From Pseudolactococcus sp041800635 (GTDB taxonomy: Bacteria > Bacillota > Bacilli > Lactobacillales > Streptococcaceae): a DNA stretch of 64,000 bases. Position numbers and translations under genes: made by a program. How positions within the stretch are numbered: position 1 is the stretch's first letter; each line of letters opens with the position of its first letter. Below are positions 33,275 to 42,185 of this stretch, piece after piece. Location of the stretch: contig CP181259.1 of assembly GCA_047833645.1 (NCBI GenBank), forward strand, positions 2,170,001 through 2,234,000, written 5' to 3'. The notes under the pieces are model-generated. The model made no database searches. It was not told where the DNA came from and saw only the letters and a program-made list of their open reading frames with translations.

Positions 33275-33826
33275 GTGAAAACAAAGAAAATATCGTTTGG
33301 TGCTTTATTTTTAGCGCTGTCCTTGCTCATCCCGCAGATTTTTCATCAGATTGGTTATCTGCAAGCGGGCGAGACCTTACTGCCCATGCACTTGCCGATT
33401 TTCTTATGCGGGCTCTTGCTTGGTGGACTTTATGGTGGGTTCGTGGGAGCAGTAGCGCCTGTCCTCTCCTTTTTATTAACGGGTATGCCACCGCTGACAG
33501 TCATGGTTTTCATGTCTATCAAACTTGCCGTTTATGGCTTGGTTACTGGTCTTTGTCTGCAGCGAGGCTTTGTTACCAAAGCCCATGGTATCTGGCTAGC
33601 TTTAGTGCTTGCCATGGTAGCTGGGCGACTGGCTAAGGTTATCGCTATTTACCTTGCTTTGCCTCTCTTTGGCATTTCTGTTGGCGGTGTCGATACCGTT
33701 GTGACTGCAACACTGACAGGACTACCAGGCATCTTATTGCAATTGTTTTTGATCCCATTGATCGTGATGAAATTAGAAAGGAATGGCTATTTACATGACC
33801 TTAGAAAAGTGGCGGACAGAATTTGA
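33275..33826 (+). CDS. ECF transporter S component, substrate unassigned
   Basis: 183 residues with a GTG start behind GAGGAG. Five or six hydrophobic segments. MKTKKISFGALFLALSLL and LPMHLPIFLCGLLLGGLYG near 35-53 are the typical S-component opening, where a substrate-binding membrane protein borrows an ECF module. An overlapping second gene begins near its 3' end but is cut off by the insertion scar, so the usual clue to the substrate is lost. Confidence 0.8.
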   Translation: MKTKKISFGALFLALSLLIPQIFHQIGYLQAGETLLPMHLPIFLCGLLLGGLYGGFVGAVAPVLSFLLTGMPPLTVMVFMSIKLAVYGLVTGLCLQRGFVTKAHGIWLALVLAMVAGRLAKVIAIYLALPLFGISVGGVDTVVTATLTGLPGILLQLFLIPLIVMKLERNGYLHDLRKVADRI

Positions 33827-33866
33827 AGCGGGCCAATATAGGGCACCTCTAATAACTACCAATTAA
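33795..33866 (+). pseudogene. 5' stub of a truncated gene
   Basis: ATG 33795, overlapping the S component gene, with an AAAGGAATGG ribosome site. About 18 codons look genuine (MTLEKWRTEFEAGQYRAPL), then the frame enters foreign AT-rich sequence and stops. It is the start of an operon partner removed by the IS-associated deletion. The family cannot be told from so few residues. Confidence 0.55.
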
Positions 33867-33963
33867 TTCACCTCTAAATGAAATTAGAAAAAAACACAGA
33901 AAACTAAGCATAGTCTGTCAAGCCCCAAATAAAATAGACAGTTCAAAAAAAACACATTTCCAC

Positions 33964-34866
33964 TCAAAGGTATGTCTGCCTATATTCAATAGGAGTCATG
34001 CCTTTTAGTTTGAGTTGTGGTCTATCAAAGTTATACCATGTAATGAAATCGTCAATCTGCTGCATCAATTCCGTCTCATTTTCAGGTACAAATAATTCCA
34101 AAGATTCACTTTTAAGATGAGAAAAAAAGTTTTCACAACAAGCGTTGTCATAACAGTTTCCCTTACGAGAATGAGAAACCGTCACATTAAAAGTTTCAAG
34201 TTTTTTGTGATACTGCTTGTTCGTATACTGAAATCCTTGATCTGAATGTAAAAGACAAGATTTTGATTTGTCCCAATCTTTTCTGAAAACAAGGTCTAAA
34301 TTCTCAAAAACTAACTGATTATCATTGAATTTTGATAGATTGTAAGCTAAAATAGAGTTATCATACAGGTCTTTGATAATACTTAAGTACAGTCTACCCT
34401 GTTTATGATACACATAAGAAACATCTGTCACTAACTTTTCATGAGGTCGTGTGGCGACGAAGTGTCTTGCGAGAAGGTTTGGCGAAACCTTTCTCGCTTT
34501 TTTGTTCATTTCTTGCCTCGTGCAAGAAGTAAAGCGTTTCTTGCGTATTGGCGATTTCAAACCGAGAACTTGCATATAGCGAAGGACAGTCTTTGGGTTG
34601 ACGCTTATACCATAAAGTCGCTTAAGTTGCATCCAGATATAGCGATAGCCCTTAAAAGAGGCATCAAAGAGAAGTTGAATCTTCTCTGCCAGCTGAGAAT
34701 TCCAAGATTTTGTAAGGGGGCGGTTTTTCTTAATCCAGCTATAATAACCACTCCTTGAAATACCAAGATAATGACAAAGAGCAGTAATGGCATACTGTCC
34801 TGTTAAACTATCAACGACTTGATACTTGGCTCTTGTAGAGATTTTTACAAGAGCTTTCTGAGCTTT
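33964..34866 (-). CDS. IS3-family transposase OrfB (DDE integrase core)
   Basis: The open frame runs from 34866 to 33964, about 300 codons. It includes an HTH_21-like segment (ALCHYLGISRSGYYSW) and the rve core with TDVSYVY, HSDQGFQYT and CYDNACCENFFSHLKSE, giving the D-D-E triad. It has no clear start of its own because IS3 elements make OrfAB by -1 frameshifting. Here the slippery run next to the OrfA-OrfB junction is CTAAAAAGC (A5G), where A6G is usual. The first 80 or so codons lie outside any ATG-initiated frame. Confidence 0.85.
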   Translation of the reverse strand, partial: KAQKALVKISTRAKYQVVDSLTGQYAITALCHYLGISRSGYYSWIKKNRPLTKSWNSQLAEKIQLLFDASFKGYRYIWMQLKRLYGISVNPKTVLRYMQVLGLKSPIRKKRFTSCTRQEMNKKARKVSPNLLARHFVATRPHEKLVTDVSYVYHKQGRLYLSIIKDLYDNSILAYNLSKFNDNQLVFENLDLVFRKDWDKSKSCLLHSDQGFQYTNKQYHKKLETFNVTVSHSRKGNCYDNACCENFFSHLKSESLELFVPENETELMQQIDDFITWYNFDRPQLKLKGMTPIEYRQTYL

Positions 34867-35063
34867 TTAGAATAGCTACCTCCATTTTGAGATAGTTGAC
34901 TTGTTCTTCTAAAGTCATCGTCTCTGACTTAAGTTGTGCCGGTCTACCACGATTATCTTGATAGAGAAGTTGAGGATTGTTCTCGTACAATTTAACCCAA
35001 TGTTGTACTTGTGAGCGATTGGTGACACCAAAATGTTCTGCCACTGATTGATAGCCACCTAGC
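34811..35063 (-). pseudogene. IS3-family OrfA, N-terminus lost
   Basis: In frame it reads GGYQSVAEHFGVTNRSQVQHWVKLYE, the helix-turn-helix of an IS150-group OrfA, then a leucine-zipper-like MTLEEQVNYLKMEVAIL. About 25 N-terminal residues are missing because the element ends at the junction with the gltD-like gene. Confidence 0.8.
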
Positions 35064-36308
35064 GTGGGGGGCTGTCCTGTCAATGTCTGGATTCCGGAAT
35101 TTATCAAGCTTGTTGCAGCAGGAGATTTTGCGGGCGCCTATGATCAAATCAAGGCGACCAATAATTTGCCAGCCGTATGTGGGAGAGTCTGTCCTCAGGA
35201 AATCCAGTGTGAAAAATTTTGTGCGCGTGCTAGACGAGGCGAACCTGTCGCAATTGGCCGGTTGGAGCGCTTTGTCGCAGACTGGAACTTAGCCAATCGC
35301 CCTCTTAAGGCAGAAGCGATCCCATCAAATGGTAAAAAAGTCGCGGTGATCGGGTCAGGCCCTGCGGGCTTATCTTGTGCCGCTGACTTGGCTAAGGCAG
35401 GCTATCAAGTGACCATTTTTGAAGCCTTCCACGTTCCTGGGGGTGTGCTCATGTATGGTATTCCAGAGTTTAGGTTACCCAAAGCCTTGGTTCAAAAAGA
35501 AATCGATGCGCTCAAACAGCTCGGCGTGACCATTGAAACCAACATGGTCATCGGTAAGGTGCTGTCTTTAGCTGACTTAACTGAAGCAGGTTATGACGGG
35601 ATTTTTATCGGTTCAGGAGCAGGTCTGCCTAGCTTTATGAACATTCCAGGTGAAAACCTCAATGGTGTTTATTCGGCCAATGAATTTTTGACGCGAATTA
35701 ATCTGATGAAAGCCTATCAATTCCCAGAAACGGACACACCGGTTAAAGTGGGCAAGCGTGTCGCAGTCATTGGTGGTGGGAATGTGGCCATGGATGCTGC
35801 CAGATGTGCCAAACGTCTGGGCGCTGAGGAGGTCTATATCGTTTACCGTCGGTCAGAAGAAGAAATGCCTGCGCGATTGGAAGAGGTTCATCACGCCGAA
35901 GAGGAGGGCATCATTTTCAAGATGTTGACCAATCCAACGCAGATTATCGGGACAGAGGACGGGTGGATTAAAGCCTTGGCATGTGTTGAGATGACCTTGA
36001 CAGAACCTGATGAGTCAGGCAGACGTCGCCCTGTCGAGAAACCAGGGTCAGAGCATCAATTTGAAGTGGAGACTGTCGTCGTCGCCATCGGGCAGAGTCC
36101 TAACCCTTTAATCAAAGCAACGACTACAGGTCTTGACACGCATGCCTGGGGCGGGATTATCGTCGAGGAAGAAACGGGCGCTAGCAGTTTGGCGGGAGTT
36201 TATGCGGGCGGAGATGCGGTGACAGGGGCTGCAACGGTAATTTTGGCCATGGGGGCAGGTAAGAAATCGGCTCAGGCGATCGATGCGTATTTGCAAGGTC
36301 AAGGGTGA
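35064..36308 (+). pseudogene. GltD-like NADPH-dependent glutamate synthase small subunit, 5'-truncated
   Basis: 414 codons are left, beginning within the cysteine motif (GCPVNV) of the N-terminal iron-sulfur domain. CGRVCPQEIQCEKFC remains, followed by FAD-binding VIGSGPAGLSCA near 92-103, and NADP-binding VIGGGNVAMDAA near 235. Relatives have some 50 more N-terminal residues with further cluster cysteines. The GTG at 35064 is fortuitous and has no ribosome site. The protein would transfer electrons for glutamate or sulfide metabolism, but this copy is probably not expressed or not active. Confidence 0.8.
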
Positions 36309-36404
36309 GTCACATCTGCTATCAAGGTCTATAGAATTTAGAAGAAATCGCAAGTCGCGGCTTCTTTATGTGGTTCAGAAAACGCATATCCTAGCCTTTT
36401 GTGA

Positions 36405-36410
36405 TATAAT
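36405..36410 (+). promoter_or_regulatory. Extended -10 directly before cvpA
   Basis: TGATATAAT with the hexamer at 36405-36410, 6 nt before the cvpA ATG and no ribosome site. This fits a leaderless message. Confidence 0.6.
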
Positions 36411-36416
36411 AATGCT

Positions 36417-36977
36417 ATGATTATCACGATTTTAATTTTAGTACTTTTAATTTGGGCTTACCTGGTGGGTCAGTCGCGCGGCCTTGCGCTTCAGGGCTTC
36501 TACACGCTAGGCTCATGGGTCGCGATTTTTCTCGCCCTCAAAAATTACCAAGCCTTGGGTGAAAAAATAAGCTTGTGGGTGCCATTTGCCTCCGCCACAT
36601 CAGAAAGTAAGCTCGCTTTCTATCCTTCAAAACTGCTTTTTGAGATCGACCATGTCTTTTATGCCGCCCTGGCATTTATGGCGATTTTTCTTGTTGTCTA
36701 CGGCATCGTGCGCCTGATTGGTATTTTCCTCGGTGCCCTTGATAGTAAAATGATCCTAGGTCGAGCAGGCAATATCATGGCAGGCGCTTTAGCGGTTTGC
36801 TGCGTCTATTTTGTGTTGTCGCTTGGCCTGATGATCCTGTCGACCATTCCGGTTCCCCTAGTTCAAAATCAATTGGCGGCAAGCGGGCTCGCCCGCTTCA
36901 TGCTAGTGAACACGCCGTTTTTCTCTGCTTGGCTACAAGAAAGCTTTATCACACAGATCACCCACATTAAAGTATAG
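36417..36977 (+). CDS. CvpA family membrane protein
   Basis: 186 residues with four hydrophobic segments and the CvpA/colicin V production family pattern (LIWAYLVGQSRGLALQGFYTLG near 12-33). It precedes mutS2 by 9 bp, the conserved Firmicute pairing. Its exact role is unknown. Confidence 0.85.
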   Translation: MIITILILVLLIWAYLVGQSRGLALQGFYTLGSWVAIFLALKNYQALGEKISLWVPFASATSESKLAFYPSKLLFEIDHVFYAALAFMAIFLVVYGIVRLIGIFLGALDSKMILGRAGNIMAGALAVCCVYFVLSLGLMILSTIPVPLVQNQLAASGLARFMLVNTPFFSAWLQESFITQITHIKV

Positions 36978-36986
36978 AAATTTATC

Positions 36987-39323
36987 ATGAATAAAAAAAT
37001 ATTAGATATTTTAGAGTTTGACCAGATCAAAGCACAGCTTGCGCAGTCATTATCGACATCACAGGGTCAGGCTCAAATGGCACATCTATCGCCCATTTCT
37101 GATAAAGTGCGCATCCAGAAATGGTTTGACGAGCTGTCAGAATTTGGGACGATTGTCCAAGAAAATGGCCCAGTCCCCTTGTCCAACACCGCTGATTTGA
37201 CGGAAATCCTCCGTCGCATCGAGTTGGATGCCAGTCTGGCCAGTCAAGAATTTGCGAAAATCAAAAAAGTTCTGCGTTTAGCCAATGAAACGCGGCGTTT
37301 TTTTGAGCAAGCCGTTAATGTCAGCTTTCCGGTTCTAGGACAGACCATCGACAAATTTGTGGATGTCTCATATCTTTTAGGCCTCTTACAAGTCATAGAT
37401 ACTGCAGGCGCGCTTTCTGATACCGCATCAGATAAACTCTATACCCTGCGCCAAAACATTAAAAAAGGGGATGCGGAAGTCAAGAAAATTCTGGCTGATA
37501 TTTTATCGAAATCTCAGTCTAGTTTGACAGAGAGTATCATCACCATTCGTCAAGGCCGCCCCGTTCTTGCTGTTAGAAGTGACAGTAAAAATAAAGTCCC
37601 TGGGATAGTCCATGATATGAGTGCTTCGGGTCAGACTTTCTATATCGAGCCTAATCGTGTTGTCCAGCTCAATAACGACATTGCCCAAAAGAAAATTGAA
37701 GAGAAAAATGAAGTTGCGTGCATTTTGCGGGAACTGGCTGAAGCGATTAAACCACACATTGATGACATTCGTCAAAATACGTGGTTGATTGGTCAGATCG
37801 ATCTCATCAATGCCAAATATCGTTATCAGGTTGCTCAAAAAGCGTCAGTGCCACTCATTTCTGACCATAAAGCCATCAAGCTCTATGCTGCAAGACATCC
37901 CTTGATTGATCCCAAAGTCGTGGTGGCAAATGATCTCTTTTTCGATCAGACGCTTGAAACGATTGTCATTACAGGACCCAATACTGGTGGTAAAACGATC
38001 ACTCTGAAAACATTAGGTGTTGCCCAGTTGATGGCCCAGTCTGGTTTGCCCATTCTCGCTGATCTGGGCAGTCAAGTCGGCATCTTCACGGAGATTTTCG
38101 CTGACATTGGCGACGAGCAGTCGATTGCCCAAAGTCTGTCGACCTTCTCAAGTCATATGACCAATATCGTCAACATTTTGGGTCAGGTGGATGCCAAGAG
38201 CCTTGTCCTCTTCGATGAACTCGGTGCCGGAACCGACCCTAAAGAGGGCGCAGCCCTAGCGATTTCAATCCTAGACTTTCTTAAAGCCAAACACGCGAAA
38301 ACGCTCGCTACCACGCATTATCCTGAATTAAAAGCCTATGGGGTCGAGTCGGACGGCGTGGAGAACGCCTCAATGGCCTTCGATTTAGATAATTTCAGGC
38401 CGACCTATCGCTTGGTTCAAGGCGTACCGGGACGCTCGAATGCGCTGGAAATTTCGCGGCGGTTAGGCTTGCCAGCTCAGATTTTGACGGAAGCAGCAGG
38501 CTTTTTGACCGAGGATGAACACGATGTCAACGTCATGATCGCTTCACTTGAGCAAAAAAATCAAGAGATGACGGAGTCAGCGAGACAGATTAAGGTGCTC
38601 GAAAAAGACAATGAATTCCTGCATCACGACTTGTCGCGAGCGCTTGAAACCTTTAACCGCGACCGCGAAAAAGAGCTTAATAAAGCGCGACAAGAAGCGC
38701 AAGACATCGTTAAAGTGGCGGTTGAAGAAGCCGATAACATCCTGAAAAACTTGCAGGAAAAATCGCTGTTGAAGCCGCATGAAATCATCGATGCCAAGCA
38801 CCAATTAGGGGAATTAGCACCTGAAATTGTCGACTTATCGAAAAATAAAGTCCTCAAAAAAGCCAAGGCCAAACGCGGTCTCAAGCCCGGTGTTGAAGTC
38901 TTGGTGCTGTCCTATAACCAACGCGGGAACTTGGTCAGACTGGCAAAAGACGGCCGCTGGGAAGTTCAGATGGGTTTGATTACGACCAAGCTCTCAGAAG
39001 ACGAATTTGAGCCGATTGAGCCAGAAGAGACGGTTAAGAAAGTTAAGACCAAGGCTGTTAAAAAGACAGTTACCTCTAATATCAAAGCCCAACTTGATCT
39101 CCGTGGTGTCCGCTACGAGGAAGCACAGAAGATGCTGGATGACTATATGGATCAGGCGCTGCTCGCTAATCTCCACCAGATTACCATCGTCCATGGTATT
39201 GGGACGGGTGTGATTCGGGATATGGTAAGAGAGTATCTGCAACGCTCACGCCATGTTAAGTCCTATACCTATGCCCCGCAGAATGCTGGGGGGAGTGGGG
39301 CTAGTATTGTGACATTGAAATAG
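36987..39323 (+). CDS. mutS2: MutS2: ribosome-rescue/recombination ATPase with Smr domain
   Basis: 778 residues. Walker A GPNTGGKT near 331-338, Walker B VLFDELGAGTDP near 408-419, a long coiled coil about 520-610, and a C-terminal Smr domain beginning LDLRGVRYEEA near 704 with HGIGTG near 738. MutS2 acts on collided ribosomes and was earlier linked to suppression of recombination. It is co-transcribed with cvpA. The ribosome site before the ATG is weak. Confidence 0.95.
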   Translation: MNKKILDILEFDQIKAQLAQSLSTSQGQAQMAHLSPISDKVRIQKWFDELSEFGTIVQENGPVPLSNTADLTEILRRIELDASLASQEFAKIKKVLRLANETRRFFEQAVNVSFPVLGQTIDKFVDVSYLLGLLQVIDTAGALSDTASDKLYTLRQNIKKGDAEVKKILADILSKSQSSLTESIITIRQGRPVLAVRSDSKNKVPGIVHDMSASGQTFYIEPNRVVQLNNDIAQKKIEEKNEVACILRELAEAIKPHIDDIRQNTWLIGQIDLINAKYRYQVAQKASVPLISDHKAIKLYAARHPLIDPKVVVANDLFFDQTLETIVITGPNTGGKTITLKTLGVAQLMAQSGLPILADLGSQVGIFTEIFADIGDEQSIAQSLSTFSSHMTNIVNILGQVDAKSLVLFDELGAGTDPKEGAALAISILDFLKAKHAKTLATTHYPELKAYGVESDGVENASMAFDLDNFRPTYRLVQGVPGRSNALEISRRLGLPAQILTEAAGFLTEDEHDVNVMIASLEQKNQEMTESARQIKVLEKDNEFLHHDLSRALETFNRDREKELNKARQEAQDIVKVAVEEADNILKNLQEKSLLKPHEIIDAKHQLGELAPEIVDLSKNKVLKKAKAKRGLKPGVEVLVLSYNQRGNLVRLAKDGRWEVQMGLITTKLSEDEFEPIEPEETVKKVKTKAVKKTVTSNIKAQLDLRGVRYEEAQKMLDDYMDQALLANLHQITIVHGIGTGVIRDMVREYLQRSRHVKSYTYAPQNAGGSGASIVTLK

Positions 39324-39335
39324 AGAATTGAATAG

Positions 39336-39896
39336 GAAGACTGGATTATTTTCCAGTATTTTTTATTACGATTATTTATTGTTGAAAGTCCATTTACAAT
39401 TGCTTCTATTAATGCAATCTATGCTTATATTTCTAAAAGAAAAATTTGTGATGATTTAAAAGATTTAAACCTGAGTGATAAAATCAATATCTTATTTGAA
39501 ATCCAAATTCCTGGAGAAAATCAGATAAGAACTTGGGAAGATGAAAATCTATTCAATGCATGGCATCAATACTTCAAAGCAGATGTAGCGGCTAAAATAA
39601 AGGCAGTCGATACAGGTGACGGTGTCTTAGCCTTTGTGGATTTATTTGGCGCATCGCCTTATAATGCCGCAATGAAACTTTATCCGGCATTTAAAGCAGT
39701 CGACAGCGAAGTTCGTGTCGTGACTGGCCTGAATTTTCCGATGATTATCGAAAGTCTGAGCATGCGTTCGGTAGAGCTGTCAGTTGAAAACCTGGCCAAA
39801 CAAGCTGTTTTAGCTGGTCGCGATGGCATTCAAGAACCGATTTCGGACTTACTGGCCTCACTTGAAAATAATACGGAAGAAGATGACGGTTATTAA
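39336..39896 (+). pseudogene. Chimeric remnant ending in a PTS mannose-type EIIA fragment
   Basis: The frame is open for 187 codons but has no usable start. From about 39595 it matches the C-terminal half of a mannose/fructoselysine-family EIIA (AVDTGDGVLAFVDLFGASPYN). The active-site histidine half is missing. The first 85 codons (ESPFTIASINAIYAYI..., WEDENLFNAWHQYF) do not look like EIIA and I do not recognise them. It seems to be a deletion fusion of two gene fragments. Confidence 0.65.
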
Positions 39897-39912
39897 AAAG
39901 AAAAAAATCAAC

Positions 39913-40577
39913 ATGGCAAACATCATCTAAGGGCAATCTGCTTTGACTTAGATGGTCTTTTGCTTGATACGGAACAGACTTATCGAGATGGCTGGTTGGC
40001 TGCTTTTGAAAAGATGGGGATTGATCAAAGTGCCTACGACCTTGACGCTTGGTCAGGTCTTTCTTGGCTACAAACCCGGAAGATATTAGAAGCAGCATTT
40101 GGCGCTGCTAGGGTAGCAGAAATTCGTGAGGTACGTGAAACTTATATTTTACAGCAAATAACCGAAGGGCAGATACCAGTCAAAGCTGGCGCCCTTGAAG
40201 TCTTGCAAGTGGCCAAGAAAAAAGGTCTGAAACTTGCAGTTGTTAGTTCAACTGTGAGTAGCAGGGGCCTGCCTTTACTTGAAAATGCCGGCTTATTAAC
40301 ATATTTTGATGTTAAAATTTTTGGAGATGAGGTGATTAAGCACAAACCTTTACCTGATCCCTATTTGACTGCTCTGTCGAAATTAGGTGTCCATGAGTTT
40401 CAGGCCATTGCTGTAGAGGATTCTCTGCCAGGTGCGCTTTCAGCGACACAAGCCGGTTTGAAAGTCTTTCTTGTGCCTGATTGTAGCTTTGATAAAGTTT
40501 TTTCTGATGCAGAATTAACACAGCTCAATCTTTTTGGGATCGGCAAGGACTTGCATGAGCTTGCGGATATGATATGA
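39913..40577 (+). pseudogene. HAD phosphatase (beta-phosphoglucomutase-like), probably frameshifted
   Basis: The frame holding the catalytic motif CFDLDGLLLDTE begins before 39940 but has no ATG, GTG or TTG of its own upstream. A nearby ATG (39913) reads MANII and stops at once. One extra base would join it to the HAD frame. The only in-frame start in the long frame (TTG 39960) lies after the nucleophile Asp. The rest has normal motifs: VVSSTVSSRGLP, HKPLPDPYL and VEDSLPGA. Either the gene is broken or it has a sequence error. Confidence 0.7.
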
Positions 40578-40607
40578 TTAAGAGGTAAATAAACTAAGGA
40601 AAAAGAC

Positions 40608-42104
40608 ATGAATTATTGGATAGGCATAGACATGGGAACGACAGCAACGAAGGCTGTCTTGTACACAGACTCAGGGACAGCAGTAGCGACACAATCAATC
40701 GCCTATGAACTTTACCGAGAGCCATCAGGCATGGCCGAAGAAGCACCCGAAGACATTTTTGATGCTGTCGTGGGCACCATCCGTGCGCTTTCTGAAAAAC
40801 TGACGGCTTCCGATAACCTTTGTGCCATTGGTTTTTCAGCTCAGCAACATTCGTTGATTGCAGCATCAAGTGATTTCAAACCCTTGACGCGCGTGATGAC
40901 TTGGGCAGATACCCGTGCCAATGCAGCAGCAACCGCCTTAAGAAACTCTGACCAAGGACACGATATCTTCATGCGGACGGGTACACCTATTCAACCCATG
41001 TCGCCCTTGTCTAAATTGCGCTGGCTCAAAGATGACCAGCCGGATCTCTTTCAAGCGGCCCATCACTTTATGGATATCAAGACCTATGTCTTCCATCGCT
41101 TGTTTGGTGTCTACAAGCTCGATCTGTCGCTTGCTAGTGCGACCGGCCTCTATCATTTAGAAAAGCAACGGTGGGATCAGGACATTTTGGCATTACTGGA
41201 CATCACGCCGGAGAACTTGCCGGAGATCGTCTCACCTTACGCCTTTGAATCTGGCTTGACTTTAGCAGATGCTCAGAGGATGAACATTCCACGAGAAACG
41301 CCTTTCGTCTGGGGTGCAGCTGATGGTCCCATGTCCAATCTCGGCGTAGCTGCCAGTCAACGCGGCATCGCGGCTTTGACCATTGGCACATCAGGCGCCA
41401 TTCGCGTCATGACCGATCGTCCCATCGTTGATGAAAAAATGCGGACCTTTACCTACGCCCTAGATGAAACCCATTGGGTCGTCGGCGGTGCGACCAACTC
41501 AGGTGCATCCGTGCTGGCTTGGTTAAAAGCACAGATTTTTGATGATCGAATCACTTTGGATGCCCTGACACAACTGGCGGCAAGCGTCCCTGCGGGCAGT
41601 AAAGGCTTGATTTTTCATCCCTATCTGGGTGGTGAACGCGCGCCGATTTGGGATGCGACAGCAAGGGGCTCATTTTTCGGTCTAGGCTATGAACACGGTC
41701 AGGCAGAAATGACCCGCGCGGTTTTAGAAGGCGTCATCTTTAATCTACACGCCATTGCGCAGGCGCTGGAAGAAGTCGTCGGTGAACTGAAACTGATTCA
41801 AGCAACGGGTGGCTTTACCAACTCTGAACTTTGGTTACAGATTTTGGCTGATATTTTTGACATGCCGATCCACATCCCCAATAGTCAAGAAGCTGGCTGT
41901 TTAGCTGCTGTGATTCTAGCGCAAAAGGCACTGGGGGTGATTTCAGATATCGATGACGTGAGCCAACAAGTGACGACGCAAGCAGTCTACGCACCGGTAA
42001 CAGAGCATTTGTCGACTTACCGGGAACTAGAAACCCTCTATACTGACTTACTCACGCATTACCAAAAGACCTATGGCAAACTCTCTGAATTTAAAAGAAG
42101 GTAA
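40608..42104 (+). CDS. gntK: Gluconokinase (FGGY family)
   Basis: 498 residues, ATG behind AAGGA. An N-terminal ATP-binding IGIDMGTTATK near 5-15, then the FGGY signatures SPLSKLRWLK near 132 and GGFTNSELWLQILADIFDMP near 404-423. It fits gluconokinase, which makes 6-phosphogluconate; the xylulokinase branch is the main alternative. Transketolase follows, consistent with a pentose phosphate context. Confidence 0.82.
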   Translation: MNYWIGIDMGTTATKAVLYTDSGTAVATQSIAYELYREPSGMAEEAPEDIFDAVVGTIRALSEKLTASDNLCAIGFSAQQHSLIAASSDFKPLTRVMTWADTRANAAATALRNSDQGHDIFMRTGTPIQPMSPLSKLRWLKDDQPDLFQAAHHFMDIKTYVFHRLFGVYKLDLSLASATGLYHLEKQRWDQDILALLDITPENLPEIVSPYAFESGLTLADAQRMNIPRETPFVWGAADGPMSNLGVAASQRGIAALTIGTSGAIRVMTDRPIVDEKMRTFTYALDETHWVVGGATNSGASVLAWLKAQIFDDRITLDALTQLAASVPAGSKGLIFHPYLGGERAPIWDATARGSFFGLGYEHGQAEMTRAVLEGVIFNLHAIAQALEEVVGELKLIQATGGFTNSELWLQILADIFDMPIHIPNSQEAGCLAAVILAQKALGVISDIDDVSQQVTTQAVYAPVTEHLSTYRELETLYTDLLTHYQKTYGKLSEFKRR

Positions 42105-42144
42105 ATTTTTGGCCTTGTTCTGAAAATTCTGTAAAAAAATATGG

Positions 42145-42150
42145 TATAAT
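42145..42150 (+). promoter_or_regulatory. Extended -10 of tkt
   Basis: TGGTATAAT with the hexamer at 42145-42150. Confidence 0.65.
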
Positions 42151-42185
42151 TTGAGTAACTTTAAAAAATGAAAGGCTTTCCAAAC

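Larger units (their letters stand above)
33905..35063 (-). mobile_element. Truncated IS3-family insertion sequence
   Basis: The left end near 33905-33945 has the TGTCAAGCCCCAAAT...ATAGACAG pattern of IS150-like terminal repeats. OrfB and most of OrfA lie on the minus strand. The right end is missing: OrfA runs directly into gltD-like sequence near 35063 without a terminal repeat. Both flanking genes are also incomplete, which points to a deletion anchored in the element. Confidence 0.85.
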
